From assembly GCA_903930225.1 (NCBI GenBank), contig CAIYXV010000021.1:1-36539 (forward strand): 36,539 nucleotides of DNA, read 5' to 3'. The translations under genes were made by a program, and so were the position numbers. Positions 1-8,431 of this stretch are shown in pieces (within the stretch, counting starts at the first letter, position 1; every line of letters begins with the position of its first letter). The notes beneath the pieces were generated by a model, which did not search any database, had not been told where the DNA came from, and worked only from the letters and a program-made list of their open reading frames with translations. The DNA is from an uncultured bacterium (lineage in GTDB: Bacteria > Margulisbacteria > WOR-1 > XYC2-FULL-46-14 > WPAF01).

Positions 1-2
1 AA

Positions 3-101
<99 letters not shown>

Positions 102-109
102 GAGATATT

Positions 110-748
110 ATGTCCGAGCTTTCGAAGCTCAAACTGCCCACTCCTAAAGACACCGGCAAAAAAACCGTGTTAGCGGCGCTGCGGGCCAGAAAAACCGTCC
201 GCGAGATCAGCGGCAAAAAGCTTCCCCTCCAGCTCCTCTCCGATCTTCTCTGGGCGGGATTTGGCGTGAACCGCAAGAAAGGTCCATTCGGTATCGGCGG
301 CCGCACTGCCGGCTCGGCCAGTAACTCACAGGAGATCGAGCTTTATGTCACCATGGAGGAAGGCACTTATTATTATGATGCGGTCCCTCATCGTCTTGTC
401 CCGGTCGCGGCCGGAGATCTGCGCAAGCTGGCGCTCAACCGTGGCCAGCAGGACATGGGTGCCGACGCTCCGGTGAGTATTATTTTTGTAGCGAATATTG
501 ATAAGTTAGTTCATTCCAAGGGATATATGGAGCCGGGTTTAAGGGAATCGGAAACACAAAAGTCTTATTATTATGTGGATTGCGGCTGGATCGCGGGCAA
601 TGTCGGCGTCTTTGCCGCCTCGCAAGGTTTAACAGCCTGGTTCCATAACTGCCAGAAGGATGCCCTGCACGAAAAGTTGAAGCTGCGTTCCGACCAGCGC
701 GTCCTTTTTGCCCAGACGGTGGGGTGGCCTGAACGAGGGAATATTTAA
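110..748 (+). CDS. Nitroreductase family protein, SagB/ThcOx-type
   Basis: ORF with RxxRKTVREISGKKLPLQLLSDLLWAGFGVNR N-terminus and YYVDCGWIAGNVGVFAASQGLTAWF, typical of nitroreductase-fold proteins. Confidence 0.75.
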   Translation: MSELSKLKLPTPKDTGKKTVLAALRARKTVREISGKKLPLQLLSDLLWAGFGVNRKKGPFGIGGRTAGSASNSQEIELYVTMEEGTYYYDAVPHRLVPVAAGDLRKLALNRGQQDMGADAPVSIIFVANIDKLVHSKGYMEPGLRESETQKSYYYVDCGWIAGNVGVFAASQGLTAWFHNCQKDALHEKLKLRSDQRVLFAQTVGWPERGNI

Positions 749-823
749 GGGTAAGGCGGGGGGGGGGATTTTATTTATTACAACGGATTTGATGAATAGT
801 ATCTTAATTAGGGAGGGGATAAA

Positions 824-955
824 ATGGATGGATGGCAATTCTGGTGTATTTTTATAATATTGTTTGTTTTAGGAATATTTGTTGAACAGTGCTCGGTTAA
901 ACTCGGTGATATTTTAGAGATTTTGAAAGCAATTAGAGAAAAACAATCTTCTTGA
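824..955 (+). CDS. Putative 43-aa single-TM microprotein
   Basis: Not in ORF track. ATG at 824 preceded by GGGAGGGG (811-818); translates MDGWQFWCIFIILFVLGIFVEQCSVKLGDILEILKAIREKQSS*. Confidence 0.45.
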   Translation: MDGWQFWCIFIILFVLGIFVEQCSVKLGDILEILKAIREKQSS

Positions 956-1056
956 ATTTATTTCCTGTCAATCAAAACAATGTTGAGCAGCACTGTGGGA
1001 TAAACAATAAAAATTGAGACATCAAGCAGATCTTTCAGCGGAGCAATTCGACAAGA

Positions 1057-1245
1057 TCACTTTCTGTCGCTAATCAATACCCCGCCAACCCCGACATTCT
1101 CCGGTGCTGTTTCGGTGAAAGTGACAATATAGGCCTGGCGGGGGAATTTATAAGCCTTTTCCATGGCGTCCGTTACTTCCTTGACCAGCGCCCGTTTTGT
1201 TTCCACAATTTCGATCTTCGGCCCGTCAATATATGCGTTTGGCAT
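1057..1245 (-). CDS. 4-oxalocrotonate tautomerase family protein
   Basis: MPNAYIDGPKIEIVETKRALVKEVTDAMEKAY...; 62 aa with catalytic-type Pro after Met and an AAGGAGTT-like RBS upstream. Confidence 0.8.
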   Translation of the reverse strand: MPNAYIDGPKIEIVETKRALVKEVTDAMEKAYKFPRQAYIVTFTETAPENVGVGGVLISDRK

Positions 1246-1374
1246 GTTTAACTCCTTTGCTTTCAATTTGCGAATTCCTAATTGCGAATGACGAATGAAT
1301 GTGTGCCATCGGCACAATAAATAATATCGCAAAGCGATACAATAATTCGTAATTAGTAATTAATATTTCTCCCG

Positions 1375-1632
1375 TCATCTGCGGGTGGCCAAAGCAGAGA
1401 TCAGGCCGATCACCACTATGCTCTGTACGACAATATAGGTCTCGCGATAGTTCTTTATTTCATTCTTTAATCCCGTCAAGTCCGCGGTATATGGATGGAG
1501 CGTGAGAGTTCCTCCGGCCGTGCTTTCCCTAGACGCGATCGCCAGGTCCCGGCCCAGGGTCAATTCTGTCGCGCCCGCCATCGTTGAGGCCAGGGCCAGC
1601 ATAAGCGCGAGGCAAATAGTTCTTTTGATCAT
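1375..1632 (-). CDS. Small secreted protein with C-terminal TM helix (tandem family member 1)
   Basis: Signal peptide MIKRTICLALMLALASTMAGA, C-terminal LKNEIKNYRETYIVVQSIVVIGLISALATRR; ATGA overlap with upstream gene. Confidence 0.6.
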   Translation of the reverse strand: MIKRTICLALMLALASTMAGATELTLGRDLAIASRESTAGGTLTLHPYTADLTGLKNEIKNYRETYIVVQSIVVIGLISALATRR

Positions 1633-1919
1633 CTGTGCAGCCATATGTATACCATGATGACGCCGGCGATCAGCCAGTAGCAGGTCTGCTGGTAATTGTA
1701 CGCCCGGATCTCTTCTTCGAGATAATCGGTCTTCGGCTGGTATTCCTGCACCACCAGCACTTCCGCCGAAGCGGGAAGATGGATCACTGTCGGCTGGTCA
1801 ATGCTTATGACTTCCATGCTCCTAAGCGCTGAGATCGGATAGATCCGGGGCTCAGTGGCCGCTCTCGCCGCCGGTGCCAAAAAGCAGAGTATCAGGACCG
1901 CGGCGATCGTCCGCATCAT
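1629..1919 (-). CDS. Small secreted protein with C-terminal TM helix (tandem family member 2)
   Basis: Signal peptide MMRTIAAVLILCFLAPAARA and C-terminal LEEEIRAYNYQQTCYWLIAGVIMVYIWLHR. Confidence 0.6.
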   Translation of the reverse strand: MMRTIAAVLILCFLAPAARAATEPRIYPISALRSMEVISIDQPTVIHLPASAEVLVVQEYQPKTDYLEEEIRAYNYQQTCYWLIAGVIMVYIWLHR

Positions 1920-1926
1920 GAAACGC

Positions 1927-2358
1927 TCACCGGTGGGCGACCACATAGATCAGGCTTGATACTAGTACCGTCCAGAGAATGGCGTACTGTATCCGGAAGA
2001 TCCGGAATTCGTCGCGGAGGCTCGTGGTGTCGATGGGATAGGGGGTGACATTTATAATCCGGGTCTGCGGGTCGAGCGGGATCAGGTCGTACTTTCCCTC
2101 GCTAAGCGATGCGCCTCCTATCTTTAATGTTCCGTAGACGATCAGCTTAGGCTCGCGGTTGTATTTGAACTTCGTCCCCGTCTCGATCGTCAGCTCCGTT
2201 TCGGCGGGGACGGTCACATCGCCGTCCAGCTGCACTTCTCCCGACCAGACCTCGCTTGCCTCCAGCGTTCCGCTCCTGACTATGACCGCATGGACGGAGC
2301 CGGCCGCGGAACAGTTGATGATGATCAGCGCGATCAACAGAACGGAAAGATGTTTCAT
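1927..2358 (-). CDS. Small secreted protein with beta-solenoid-like segment and C-terminal TM helix (tandem family member 3)
   Basis: Signal peptide; WSGEVQLDGDVTVPAETELTIETGTKF beta-helix-like segment; C-terminal EFRIFRIQYAILWTVLVSSLIYVVAHR. Confidence 0.65.
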   Translation of the reverse strand: MKHLSVLLIALIIINCSAAGSVHAVIVRSGTLEASEVWSGEVQLDGDVTVPAETELTIETGTKFKYNREPKLIVYGTLKIGGASLSEGKYDLIPLDPQTRIINVTPYPIDTTSLRDEFRIFRIQYAILWTVLVSSLIYVVAHR

Positions 2359-2367
2359 TGATCCCCC

Positions 2368-2610
2368 TTATCTTTTTCTCAAATAAGCGTAAGCGGCCAG
2401 CGCGCCAATGATGACGGTCCAGAAGGTGGCATACTGAAAACGGAAATCCCTGAACTCAGCCGCTTCTTTTTTGAGCTCTTTCTGGTCGACCAAAAGGACC
2501 ACGGTCCTGACCGAATTGTCGAGATAAAGGTGCCGCACCGGCTCGGCGGCAAAGGCGGGGAGACCGTTCATTATCATGATCACGGCCAGGATCAGGCTTA
2601 TCGTTCTCAT
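2368..2610 (-). CDS. Small secreted protein with C-terminal TM helix (tandem family member 4)
   Basis: Signal peptide MRTISLILAVIMIMNGLPAFA; C-terminal EFRDFRFQYATFWTVIIGALAAYAYLRKR closely matching the adjacent gene. Confidence 0.65.
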   Translation of the reverse strand: MRTISLILAVIMIMNGLPAFAAEPVRHLYLDNSVRTVVLLVDQKELKKEAAEFRDFRFQYATFWTVIIGALAAYAYLRKR

Positions 2611-2688
2611 CGTTTTTGTGCCCAGGGCGCCATTCTACTACTTTTCCCGGTCGTAATGCGAGCATGAAAGGAAGGCGCGATAGTGGTA

Positions 2689-3060
2689 CTACTTCTTCTT
2701 TGCCGCCTTTTTCTGTTTTGCCGGCAACGCGGAAACATGATCCATCGACCGCTTGAGCCACTTATTTAGGAATGCCGGTTTATTGATCAGATGTTCCGGC
2801 AAAACAACGTATTCTTTCATGATCCGGCCGGACATGGGCTCGAACGGGGTTATTTCATCCGATCCTTCCCTGATCTTTTCCCTGTCCGTTTCCGATAGCC
2901 TGATAAAGAAATTATCCTGGTGCAGGCCGGAGAACATGTTGCCCTTAATGAAGTAGGCCGGACAGCCGAACATCGGCTTCTTTTCGCATTTGACGTTCGC
3001 GAATATCCCTTCGACCAGCTCCACCATTTCCGGCGAATTCTTTTTCCAGACGTTTTTCAC
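2689..3060 (-). CDS. TfoX N-terminal domain family protein
   Basis: EGIFANVKCEKKPMFGCPAYFIKGNMFSGLHQDNFFIRLSETDRE pattern typical of TfoX_N domains; Lys-rich C-terminus. Confidence 0.65.
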   Translation of the reverse strand: MKNVWKKNSPEMVELVEGIFANVKCEKKPMFGCPAYFIKGNMFSGLHQDNFFIRLSETDREKIREGSDEITPFEPMSGRIMKEYVVLPEHLINKPAFLNKWLKRSMDHVSALPAKQKKAAKKK

Positions 3061-3064
3061 GCGC

Positions 3065-3622
3065 TTATTTTCCGTACAATACTTTAAGCTGATCGACCGT
3101 GGGATTCTCAGGATAATATTCTCCCTGCGGCCCGAGGTAGCCGTTCCCGTACTTTGTCAATTTGACCGCGGTGAACGATCCTTTGGAATTAGGGACGTTT
3201 ACGGTGGAGATCGATCCCGGAGGATATTCGGTCGAGCCCGCGTAAGTCAGGGTGTTGATCGAAGGATCATTCACCGGGGGAGAGACTACGATATATTGCG
3301 TATTATAAGAACGATAATACACGCTGTCATAATAATAGTAGGGGGCGCCGCCAACGATGACGGTCAGATACCCGTCAGGAAGAAATGAAACGGCCGCGCC
3401 GATCGGCGGGCGGATGATATAAAAACCGTGCGGGGCGGGGCGGTAAAACCGGCCCGCGAAGAAATGGAACCTTTCTCCCCTGAACCCGAATTCCTGGTGC
3501 CGGATCGGCAGCGATCTTACCCATCCCCGGCGAAATTCGGCCAGGGAGGGCAGGACCAGCAGGGCGGTGGCAACCGAGACCAGAATGATTATGGCGCCGA
3601 ATTTATTTATTTTCAGATTCAT
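3065..3622 (-). CDS. Secreted protein, DUF6515-like
   Basis: N-terminal hydrophobic signal; GYLTVIVGGAPYYYYDSVYYRSYNTQYIVVSPP motif of secreted Tyr-rich DUF6515-like proteins. Confidence 0.5.
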   Translation of the reverse strand: MNLKINKFGAIIILVSVATALLVLPSLAEFRRGWVRSLPIRHQEFGFRGERFHFFAGRFYRPAPHGFYIIRPPIGAAVSFLPDGYLTVIVGGAPYYYYDSVYYRSYNTQYIVVSPPVNDPSINTLTYAGSTEYPPGSISTVNVPNSKGSFTAVKLTKYGNGYLGPQGEYYPENPTVDQLKVLYGK

Positions 3623-3701
3623 TGTTCATTCCTCCTTGTTCATTCCAACTTGTTTGACCGCTCAACGGCCAAAATAGTTCCATTCTGGAATTAAGAGAAA
3701 A

Positions 3702-3857
3702 CTATTTTTTACTTTGAGAAATATATTTCTCCGGCTCTTTCTCGAACGCTTCTTTGTCGTGTTTGTTGCAAAAATAATATTTGGCCCCTTTGTATTCTGA
3801 AACCCATTTGGCCATTTTTTCTTCGACCGTCATGCCGCAGACAGGATCGATCGCCAT
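3702..3857 (-). CDS. YHS domain protein
   Basis: MAIDPVCGMTVEEKMAKWVSEYKGAKYYFCNKHDKEAFEKEPEKY: DPVCGM and YFC motifs of YHS domains. Confidence 0.85.
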   Translation of the reverse strand: MAIDPVCGMTVEEKMAKWVSEYKGAKYYFCNKHDKEAFEKEPEKYISQSKK

Positions 3858-3891
3858 ATATTTTACCCCCCTAGTTGCGCTGTGATACAAT

Positions 3892-4764
3892 TTAAACGCT
3901 GATGCCCAAAAATTGCCTGATGATCAGACCGATCACAAAGCTTAAAAACGCCACCCCAAGGCTGATGACCAACATTTCCGCGAACCGGCGCCGGAAAGGG
4001 ACTTCTTTAACGACCGAATAATAATAATTGAAAAATCCGATCATAATGACTGCCGCCAGCAGGGTCAGCAGCATTGCGGTAAAAGGATTGTTCAATAACA
4101 GGAAGGGCAGGACCAGGAAAAAGACGACGATGAAATAAGTCAACCCGGTATAAAACGCCGACTTGACGGGGCTCATGGAGCCCTCGACCTTGGTGGAAAG
4201 ATATTCAGAAGCGGCCATGGACAGCGCGGCCGCGACGCCGGTGATCAGTCCGGCTACTCCTACCAGTTTCTCGTTCTGCAGGGCAAAGGTGAGGCCCGCC
4301 AGCGTGCCGGTCAGCTCGACCAGCGCGTCATTCATTCCCAAAACCACCGCGCCGATGTATTTGAGCTTTTCCTCTTCGATCAGTTTGACCAGCTCTTGTT
4401 CGTGGCCGTTCTCGTCTTTGATTATTTGCTCTATCTCCGGGATAACGCCGATCATTTTCCGGTAAGCTTCCTGCGCGCCTTTTTCGCCGTTCTCCATCAG
4501 CTTGACGCTAAATGTGATGCCAAATATCCGGGCGAGGAGCAGATACCAAAAGATCTTCAATCGACTTGGCTTAACTTCACGATTGGTATAGCTTTTATAG
4601 ATATTGTAATGGCGAAGCTCGTCGTCGGATATCTTTTTTACGTTGAGGCGCTTCTGCTCCGTTTTTTCCAGTTGAGAAAGCTGCTCGTAAATAATATGCT
4701 CGCTGATCTCGTTTTTCTGGAAATTCAGCAGTATCCCAATGTTTTTATCGTCAAGCTTATCCAT
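3892..4764 (-). CDS. VIT1/CCC1 family membrane protein with N-terminal ferritin-like (rubrerythrin-type) domain
   Basis: N-terminal E...H-containing helical region (ISDDELRHYNIY, EIEQIIKDENGHEQEL), followed by GMNDALVELTGTLAGLTFAL and AASEYLSTK of VIT1/CCC1 transporters. Confidence 0.85.
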   Translation of the reverse strand: MDKLDDKNIGILLNFQKNEISEHIIYEQLSQLEKTEQKRLNVKKISDDELRHYNIYKSYTNREVKPSRLKIFWYLLLARIFGITFSVKLMENGEKGAQEAYRKMIGVIPEIEQIIKDENGHEQELVKLIEEEKLKYIGAVVLGMNDALVELTGTLAGLTFALQNEKLVGVAGLITGVAAALSMAASEYLSTKVEGSMSPVKSAFYTGLTYFIVVFFLVLPFLLLNNPFTAMLLTLLAAVIMIGFFNYYYSVVKEVPFRRRFAEMLVISLGVAFLSFVIGLIIRQFLGISV

Positions 4765-4884
4765 TTGCGAGGAACATTATACTATATAATCAATAATATA
4801 TGCTGCGGAAAAATATTTCTGTTGTTATAATAGCGACGGCATAAGGTCAAGGATGGGGGGCGCTAAATAATCGTTTTCCCGGTC

Positions 4885-4912
4885 TTGACAACGCTGATCG
4901 ATAGCTTATAAT
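4885..4912 (+). promoter_or_regulatory. sigma70-type promoter TTGACA-16-TATAAT
   Basis: TTGACA 4885-4890, TATAAT 4907-4912, followed by AGGAGG RBS (4929-4934) and ATG 4939. Confidence 0.8.
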
Positions 4913-4938
4913 TTGCTTGCCGGAAATAAGGAGGATAA

Positions 4939-5409
4939 ATGCGTAAAAAGATACGGATTCCTTTTATTCTGTTCTCATTATTGATAATTGCGGTATTTTA
5001 TACGTCCTGTAATACCGCGCAGACCCCAAGCTCATCAAATTCATCTAATTCGGAGGTTGTTTATCCGACCTGGATAGGGATATATAACGGATATCATAAT
5101 CAAGTCGTAAAAATATTGGCTACCAGATTGGACAACGGAAAATCGTATCAGGCAACCTTTGCCGTGGCGGCCAATTCTGGGTCCACGGCTTCCGATGTGG
5201 CGCTGCCCATACCCGAGAATACATCCTACGAAGTCACCGTTTATACCGGCGATAGTCACAGCATATATTGGAATTCGATCTATCTTTCGATCCTTTCGGA
5301 AAACGCCAAGGCTAAATTGTTCATTTCGGAAAGTCCTACTAGCTATACTCAAAATTTGCCGCTTAGCGACAGCTATTTTGCCGGTATTCAGGCCAGCGGG
5401 AACAATTGA
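4939..5409 (+). CDS. Putative lipoprotein
   Basis: Signal peptide with lipobox-like VFYTSC, Ser/Asn-rich linker; consensus promoter and RBS upstream. Confidence 0.7.
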   Translation: MRKKIRIPFILFSLLIIAVFYTSCNTAQTPSSSNSSNSEVVYPTWIGIYNGYHNQVVKILATRLDNGKSYQATFAVAANSGSTASDVALPIPENTSYEVTVYTGDSHSIYWNSIYLSILSENAKAKLFISESPTSYTQNLPLSDSYFAGIQASGNN

Positions 5410-5411
5410 TT

Positions 5412-5918
5412 ATGCCCCTAATATCAAGAAAGGAATCGATCAAAACTACCCTTATTAGCGGTTTGGTCATCTTGGCTCTGGGCGGATGGCTGCTTCATAT
5501 CCGCACGCATCCTCCTCTGACGGCCGGCGAAAACCTGGTTCCTTTTATTGCTGGGATATTAAGCATTATAATTATTCCTATCCTCTTCTGGTTCCGGTCA
5601 ACCTCGGCGTATGCCTATGTCATTAACGGGTTCCTGGTCATTATCGGAGCGATCACCATGGCCCACTTTTCGATCGTCAGCTTCAGCGGCCCGCTTACCC
5701 TTTCAAGCCTTCTTTTTAGGACCACACTGCCGGACGTGTTGATGTTATGGGGTAAATTCGCACTGGGCAAAGCGCTGTTCGATCTGGAACTGCTGAATTC
5801 TGCGACCGATACCGTGCCAAAGGGCCGCTTTTTCAGGTATCCGAACAACGGCTGGTGGCTGGTCCATCTTTTGTCCTGGTCGGCCGTTTACGCGCTGGGG
5901 AATATTCTATGGAAATAG
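5412..5918 (+). CDS. Multi-TM membrane protein of unknown function
   Basis: Several hydrophobic helices; C-terminus PNNGWWLVHLLSWSAVYALGNILWK. Confidence 0.6.
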   Translation: MPLISRKESIKTTLISGLVILALGGWLLHIRTHPPLTAGENLVPFIAGILSIIIIPILFWFRSTSAYAYVINGFLVIIGAITMAHFSIVSFSGPLTLSSLLFRTTLPDVLMLWGKFALGKALFDLELLNSATDTVPKGRFFRYPNNGWWLVHLLSWSAVYALGNILWK

Positions 5919-5930
5919 GAGAGGTCTATT

Positions 5931-6026
5931 ATGTTTAGGTTCATGCTATATAAACCCGGCTGGTGGATACTGCATATAATTGCGATCGCGTTCGTGTTCT
6001 GGCTGGGCCACGCGATAAGGTTCTAG
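5931..6026 (+). CDS. 31-aa single-TM microprotein related to C-terminus of preceding protein
   Basis: Not in ORF track; AGGAGAGG RBS then ATG 5931; MFRFMLYKPGWWILHIIAIAFVFWLGHAIRF* shares GWW..H........LG with the preceding ORF. Confidence 0.6.
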   Translation: MFRFMLYKPGWWILHIIAIAFVFWLGHAIRF

Positions 6027-6033
6027 CAGTAGA

Positions 6034-7356
6034 TTAGACCTGCCCTCCGGCCTTGCGATCGTGGAGCGCTTTTAATTCATTTTTCATTTCAATAAATCTT
6101 TGGCCGGAAAGCGGATAAAAGATCATGATCAGGAAGGCGGCGGCCAGTGCCAGGAACGGCAGGCCGGCGATCAGAAGGCGCAGCCCGAAAATATAGGTAG
6201 CAGACTGGATTAAGATATGCGGATCATAGGCGGTGAGGATAAAAACGATCCCCAGGCTGGCCGCTTCCATGCCGATGGCGAATCGGGTAATGAAGGCGTT
6301 GAAGCCGAAAAACATCCCCTCCCGGCGCACCCCGCTCCGCAGTTCATCCTCATCGATCACATCCGAGATCAGGATATCGGAGATCAAGATGATCCCCGCC
6401 AGCCCGATCCCCACCAGAGCAGTCGCGATCAGACAGGCCGTATAACTCCTGACGAAAAAGAACGGCAGGAGCGACAGGGCCAAAAATGATATCGCTGCCA
6501 GATAAGTGTTCTTGGCCCCGTACCTAACCGCCGGTATCCTCCACATAAACATCATGATCATAGCGACCAGGAACGTGGAAAGCAGCATCAGTGAAGTTTC
6601 TGCCGCTCCGACCCCGAGGACATACTTGGCGTAAAACGGCATGACCGCCAGAACAATGGTGAAGACATACTGGATGAACAGGTTCGACATTACAAAGATC
6701 ATAAATGACCGGCTGGTAAAAGTGGCGGCGATTGCCGCCCTGATCCCCAGCGGACGGCCGCGGCGGAATTCCTTTTTTTCGCCGCTGCCCAGCAGGGTCA
6801 CCAGCATCACAAGCGTAATGGTCGAACCGAAGATCAGGCCCATTTTTCCCCAGCCGAGCGTGCTGTAGAGCAGGGGCGGCAGGGCGACGCCCAAGATCAG
6901 GCCCAGCATGCCGAAGGTCTGCCGGAAGGAATTCACCTCCGCCCTTTCGGAAAGGGACGGGAACATTTCAGGAAACAGCGCGGCCCAATTAAGGATCACG
7001 ACCGTATATACCAGGTCAAAAAGGCAGATGATGAGGAGAAAATAAATTAACAGCCAGAGCGTGCCGGCGGCCGTCGGCGGCGTCCAGAGCAGAAAATACA
7101 CCAGGCCGAAGGGGACCGCGCCCGCGGCGATATAAGGGATCCTTCTGCCCCAGGGGGTAATGGTGCGGTCGGAGACGTAGCCGGCGATCGGGTCGTTAAT
7201 CGCGTTCCAGATACCGAAGACCAACATGGCCAGGGCCACCGGCCCGGCGTTCAATTTGATCACGTCGACATAAAAGAAAACGATATAGGTCGAGAACGAC
7301 TGGTAAGAGAGGGCGGTGGCGACGGCGCCCAGGCTATAGGCTGCTTTTTTTATCAC
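6034..7356 (-). CDS. MFS transporter, GPH (MelB-like) family
   Basis: IWNAINDPIAGYVSDRTITPWGRRIPYI motif typical of glycoside-pentoside-hexuronide symporters; 12-TM pattern. Confidence 0.85.
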   Translation of the reverse strand: MIKKAAYSLGAVATALSYQSFSTYIVFFYVDVIKLNAGPVALAMLVFGIWNAINDPIAGYVSDRTITPWGRRIPYIAAGAVPFGLVYFLLWTPPTAAGTLWLLIYFLLIICLFDLVYTVVILNWAALFPEMFPSLSERAEVNSFRQTFGMLGLILGVALPPLLYSTLGWGKMGLIFGSTITLVMLVTLLGSGEKKEFRRGRPLGIRAAIAATFTSRSFMIFVMSNLFIQYVFTIVLAVMPFYAKYVLGVGAAETSLMLLSTFLVAMIMMFMWRIPAVRYGAKNTYLAAISFLALSLLPFFFVRSYTACLIATALVGIGLAGIILISDILISDVIDEDELRSGVRREGMFFGFNAFITRFAIGMEAASLGIVFILTAYDPHILIQSATYIFGLRLLIAGLPFLALAAAFLIMIFYPLSGQRFIEMKNELKALHDRKAGGQV

Positions 7357-8071
7357 GTAAGCTGATTATCTCCTGCCGCAGGTCATCGGCCAACCTTTTA
7401 TAGACATAATAATTTTCTTCCTTGCCCAGAAGCTCCCGGTATTTTTCCGGCCGGACCGGCCGGCCAAACGAGATCGTTATCTTCCCTCGTTTTTTGGGGA
7501 ACAGGGAGTGCGGCGGCAGTATCTCAAATGTCCCGCCGATAAAGACCGGGACGACCGGGACGTTTAGTTCGACCGCCAGCAGTCCGACCCCGGCCTTGAA
7601 CGGCATCAGTTCTCCCGTTTCCGACCAGGTGCCTTCGGGATTAATGTAGATCGCTTTGCCCGCGGCCAGCACCCGGGCGGAGGCCTGGAGTGCCGGGATA
7701 AAATCCTTTTCGGTGTCGATCCGGACCGAGTTGGTGGCGATAAAGATGAACATACGGGCGAACGGATTGTCGTAAAAGTGGGAAGTGGTCACGGCGTATA
7801 AATTTTCCCTCGCCCGCTTCGGCATCGCCCAGGCGATCAGTGGATAATCCGCGGCGCTGCAGTGGTTGGCCGCGATGATGTAAGCGCCTTCTGCGGGAAG
7901 ATTCGAAACGCCGTCGATTGTTGCCTCGAACAATGTTCGGGAAAGCGCGGTCATCAGAAGATAGAAAAAATCACGGAACATCCCGGGAGGGGACCTGAAA
8001 CTTTTCAGGAAGTCCTTATCCCCATAAGCCGAGGACAGGCCCAAAACTTTCCGCCAGTTATTGTCCTGCAT
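7334..8071 (-). CDS. 1-acyl-sn-glycerol-3-phosphate acyltransferase (PlsC-like)
   Basis: NHCSAADYP (NHx4D) and INPEGTWSETGELMPFKAGVGLLAVELNVPVVPVFIGG motifs. Confidence 0.85.
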   Translation of the reverse strand: MQDNNWRKVLGLSSAYGDKDFLKSFRSPPGMFRDFFYLLMTALSRTLFEATIDGVSNLPAEGAYIIAANHCSAADYPLIAWAMPKRARENLYAVTTSHFYDNPFARMFIFIATNSVRIDTEKDFIPALQASARVLAAGKAIYINPEGTWSETGELMPFKAGVGLLAVELNVPVVPVFIGGTFEILPPHSLFPKKRGKITISFGRPVRPEKYRELLGKEENYYVYKRLADDLRQEIISLRDKKSSL

Positions 8072-8261
8072 ATTGCGCGACCAGATTGATGATGTCCGCC
8101 ACTTCATCTATCGGCATTGACTTCCCGCCTCCGGATGCTGAAGCTCGAGACTTTTTTTATATTCCGCCATTTCCGCCCTCGGTGGTGATCATGGTCAAAG
8201 ACAGGGATATTATAGTACATCCGGCCTGGTTTGCTAATTGTTATCTTTGTAAGTATTCGGT

Positions 8262-8367
8262 CCCTCACCCGCAAACTTCTTATAGTTAACATTATTCTTG
8301 CCTCCCTCTCCCAAAGGGAGAGGGAGGATTGATAGAGTTTGTTTATATAGATCAACCTGGGTGAGGG
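8262..8367. repeat. MITE/REP-like nested inverted repeat
   Basis: CCCTCACCC (8262-8270)/GGGTGAGGG (8359-8367); CAAACT (8272-8277)/AGTTTG (8336-8341); inner CCTCCCTCTCCC-AAA-GGGAGAGGGAGG (8301-8327). Confidence 0.75.
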
Positions 8368-8393
8368 CTTTTGAAAACCTGCCAAAATAATTA

Positions 8394-8422
8394 TTGCAGG
8401 CCGTATCTTTTTATCGTAAAAT
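8394..8422 (+). promoter_or_regulatory. Putative promoter TTGCAG-17-TAAAAT close to start codon
   Basis: TTGCAG 8394-8399, TAAAAT 8417-8422, ATG 8432. Confidence 0.55.
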
Positions 8423-8431
8423 CTAGGCATC

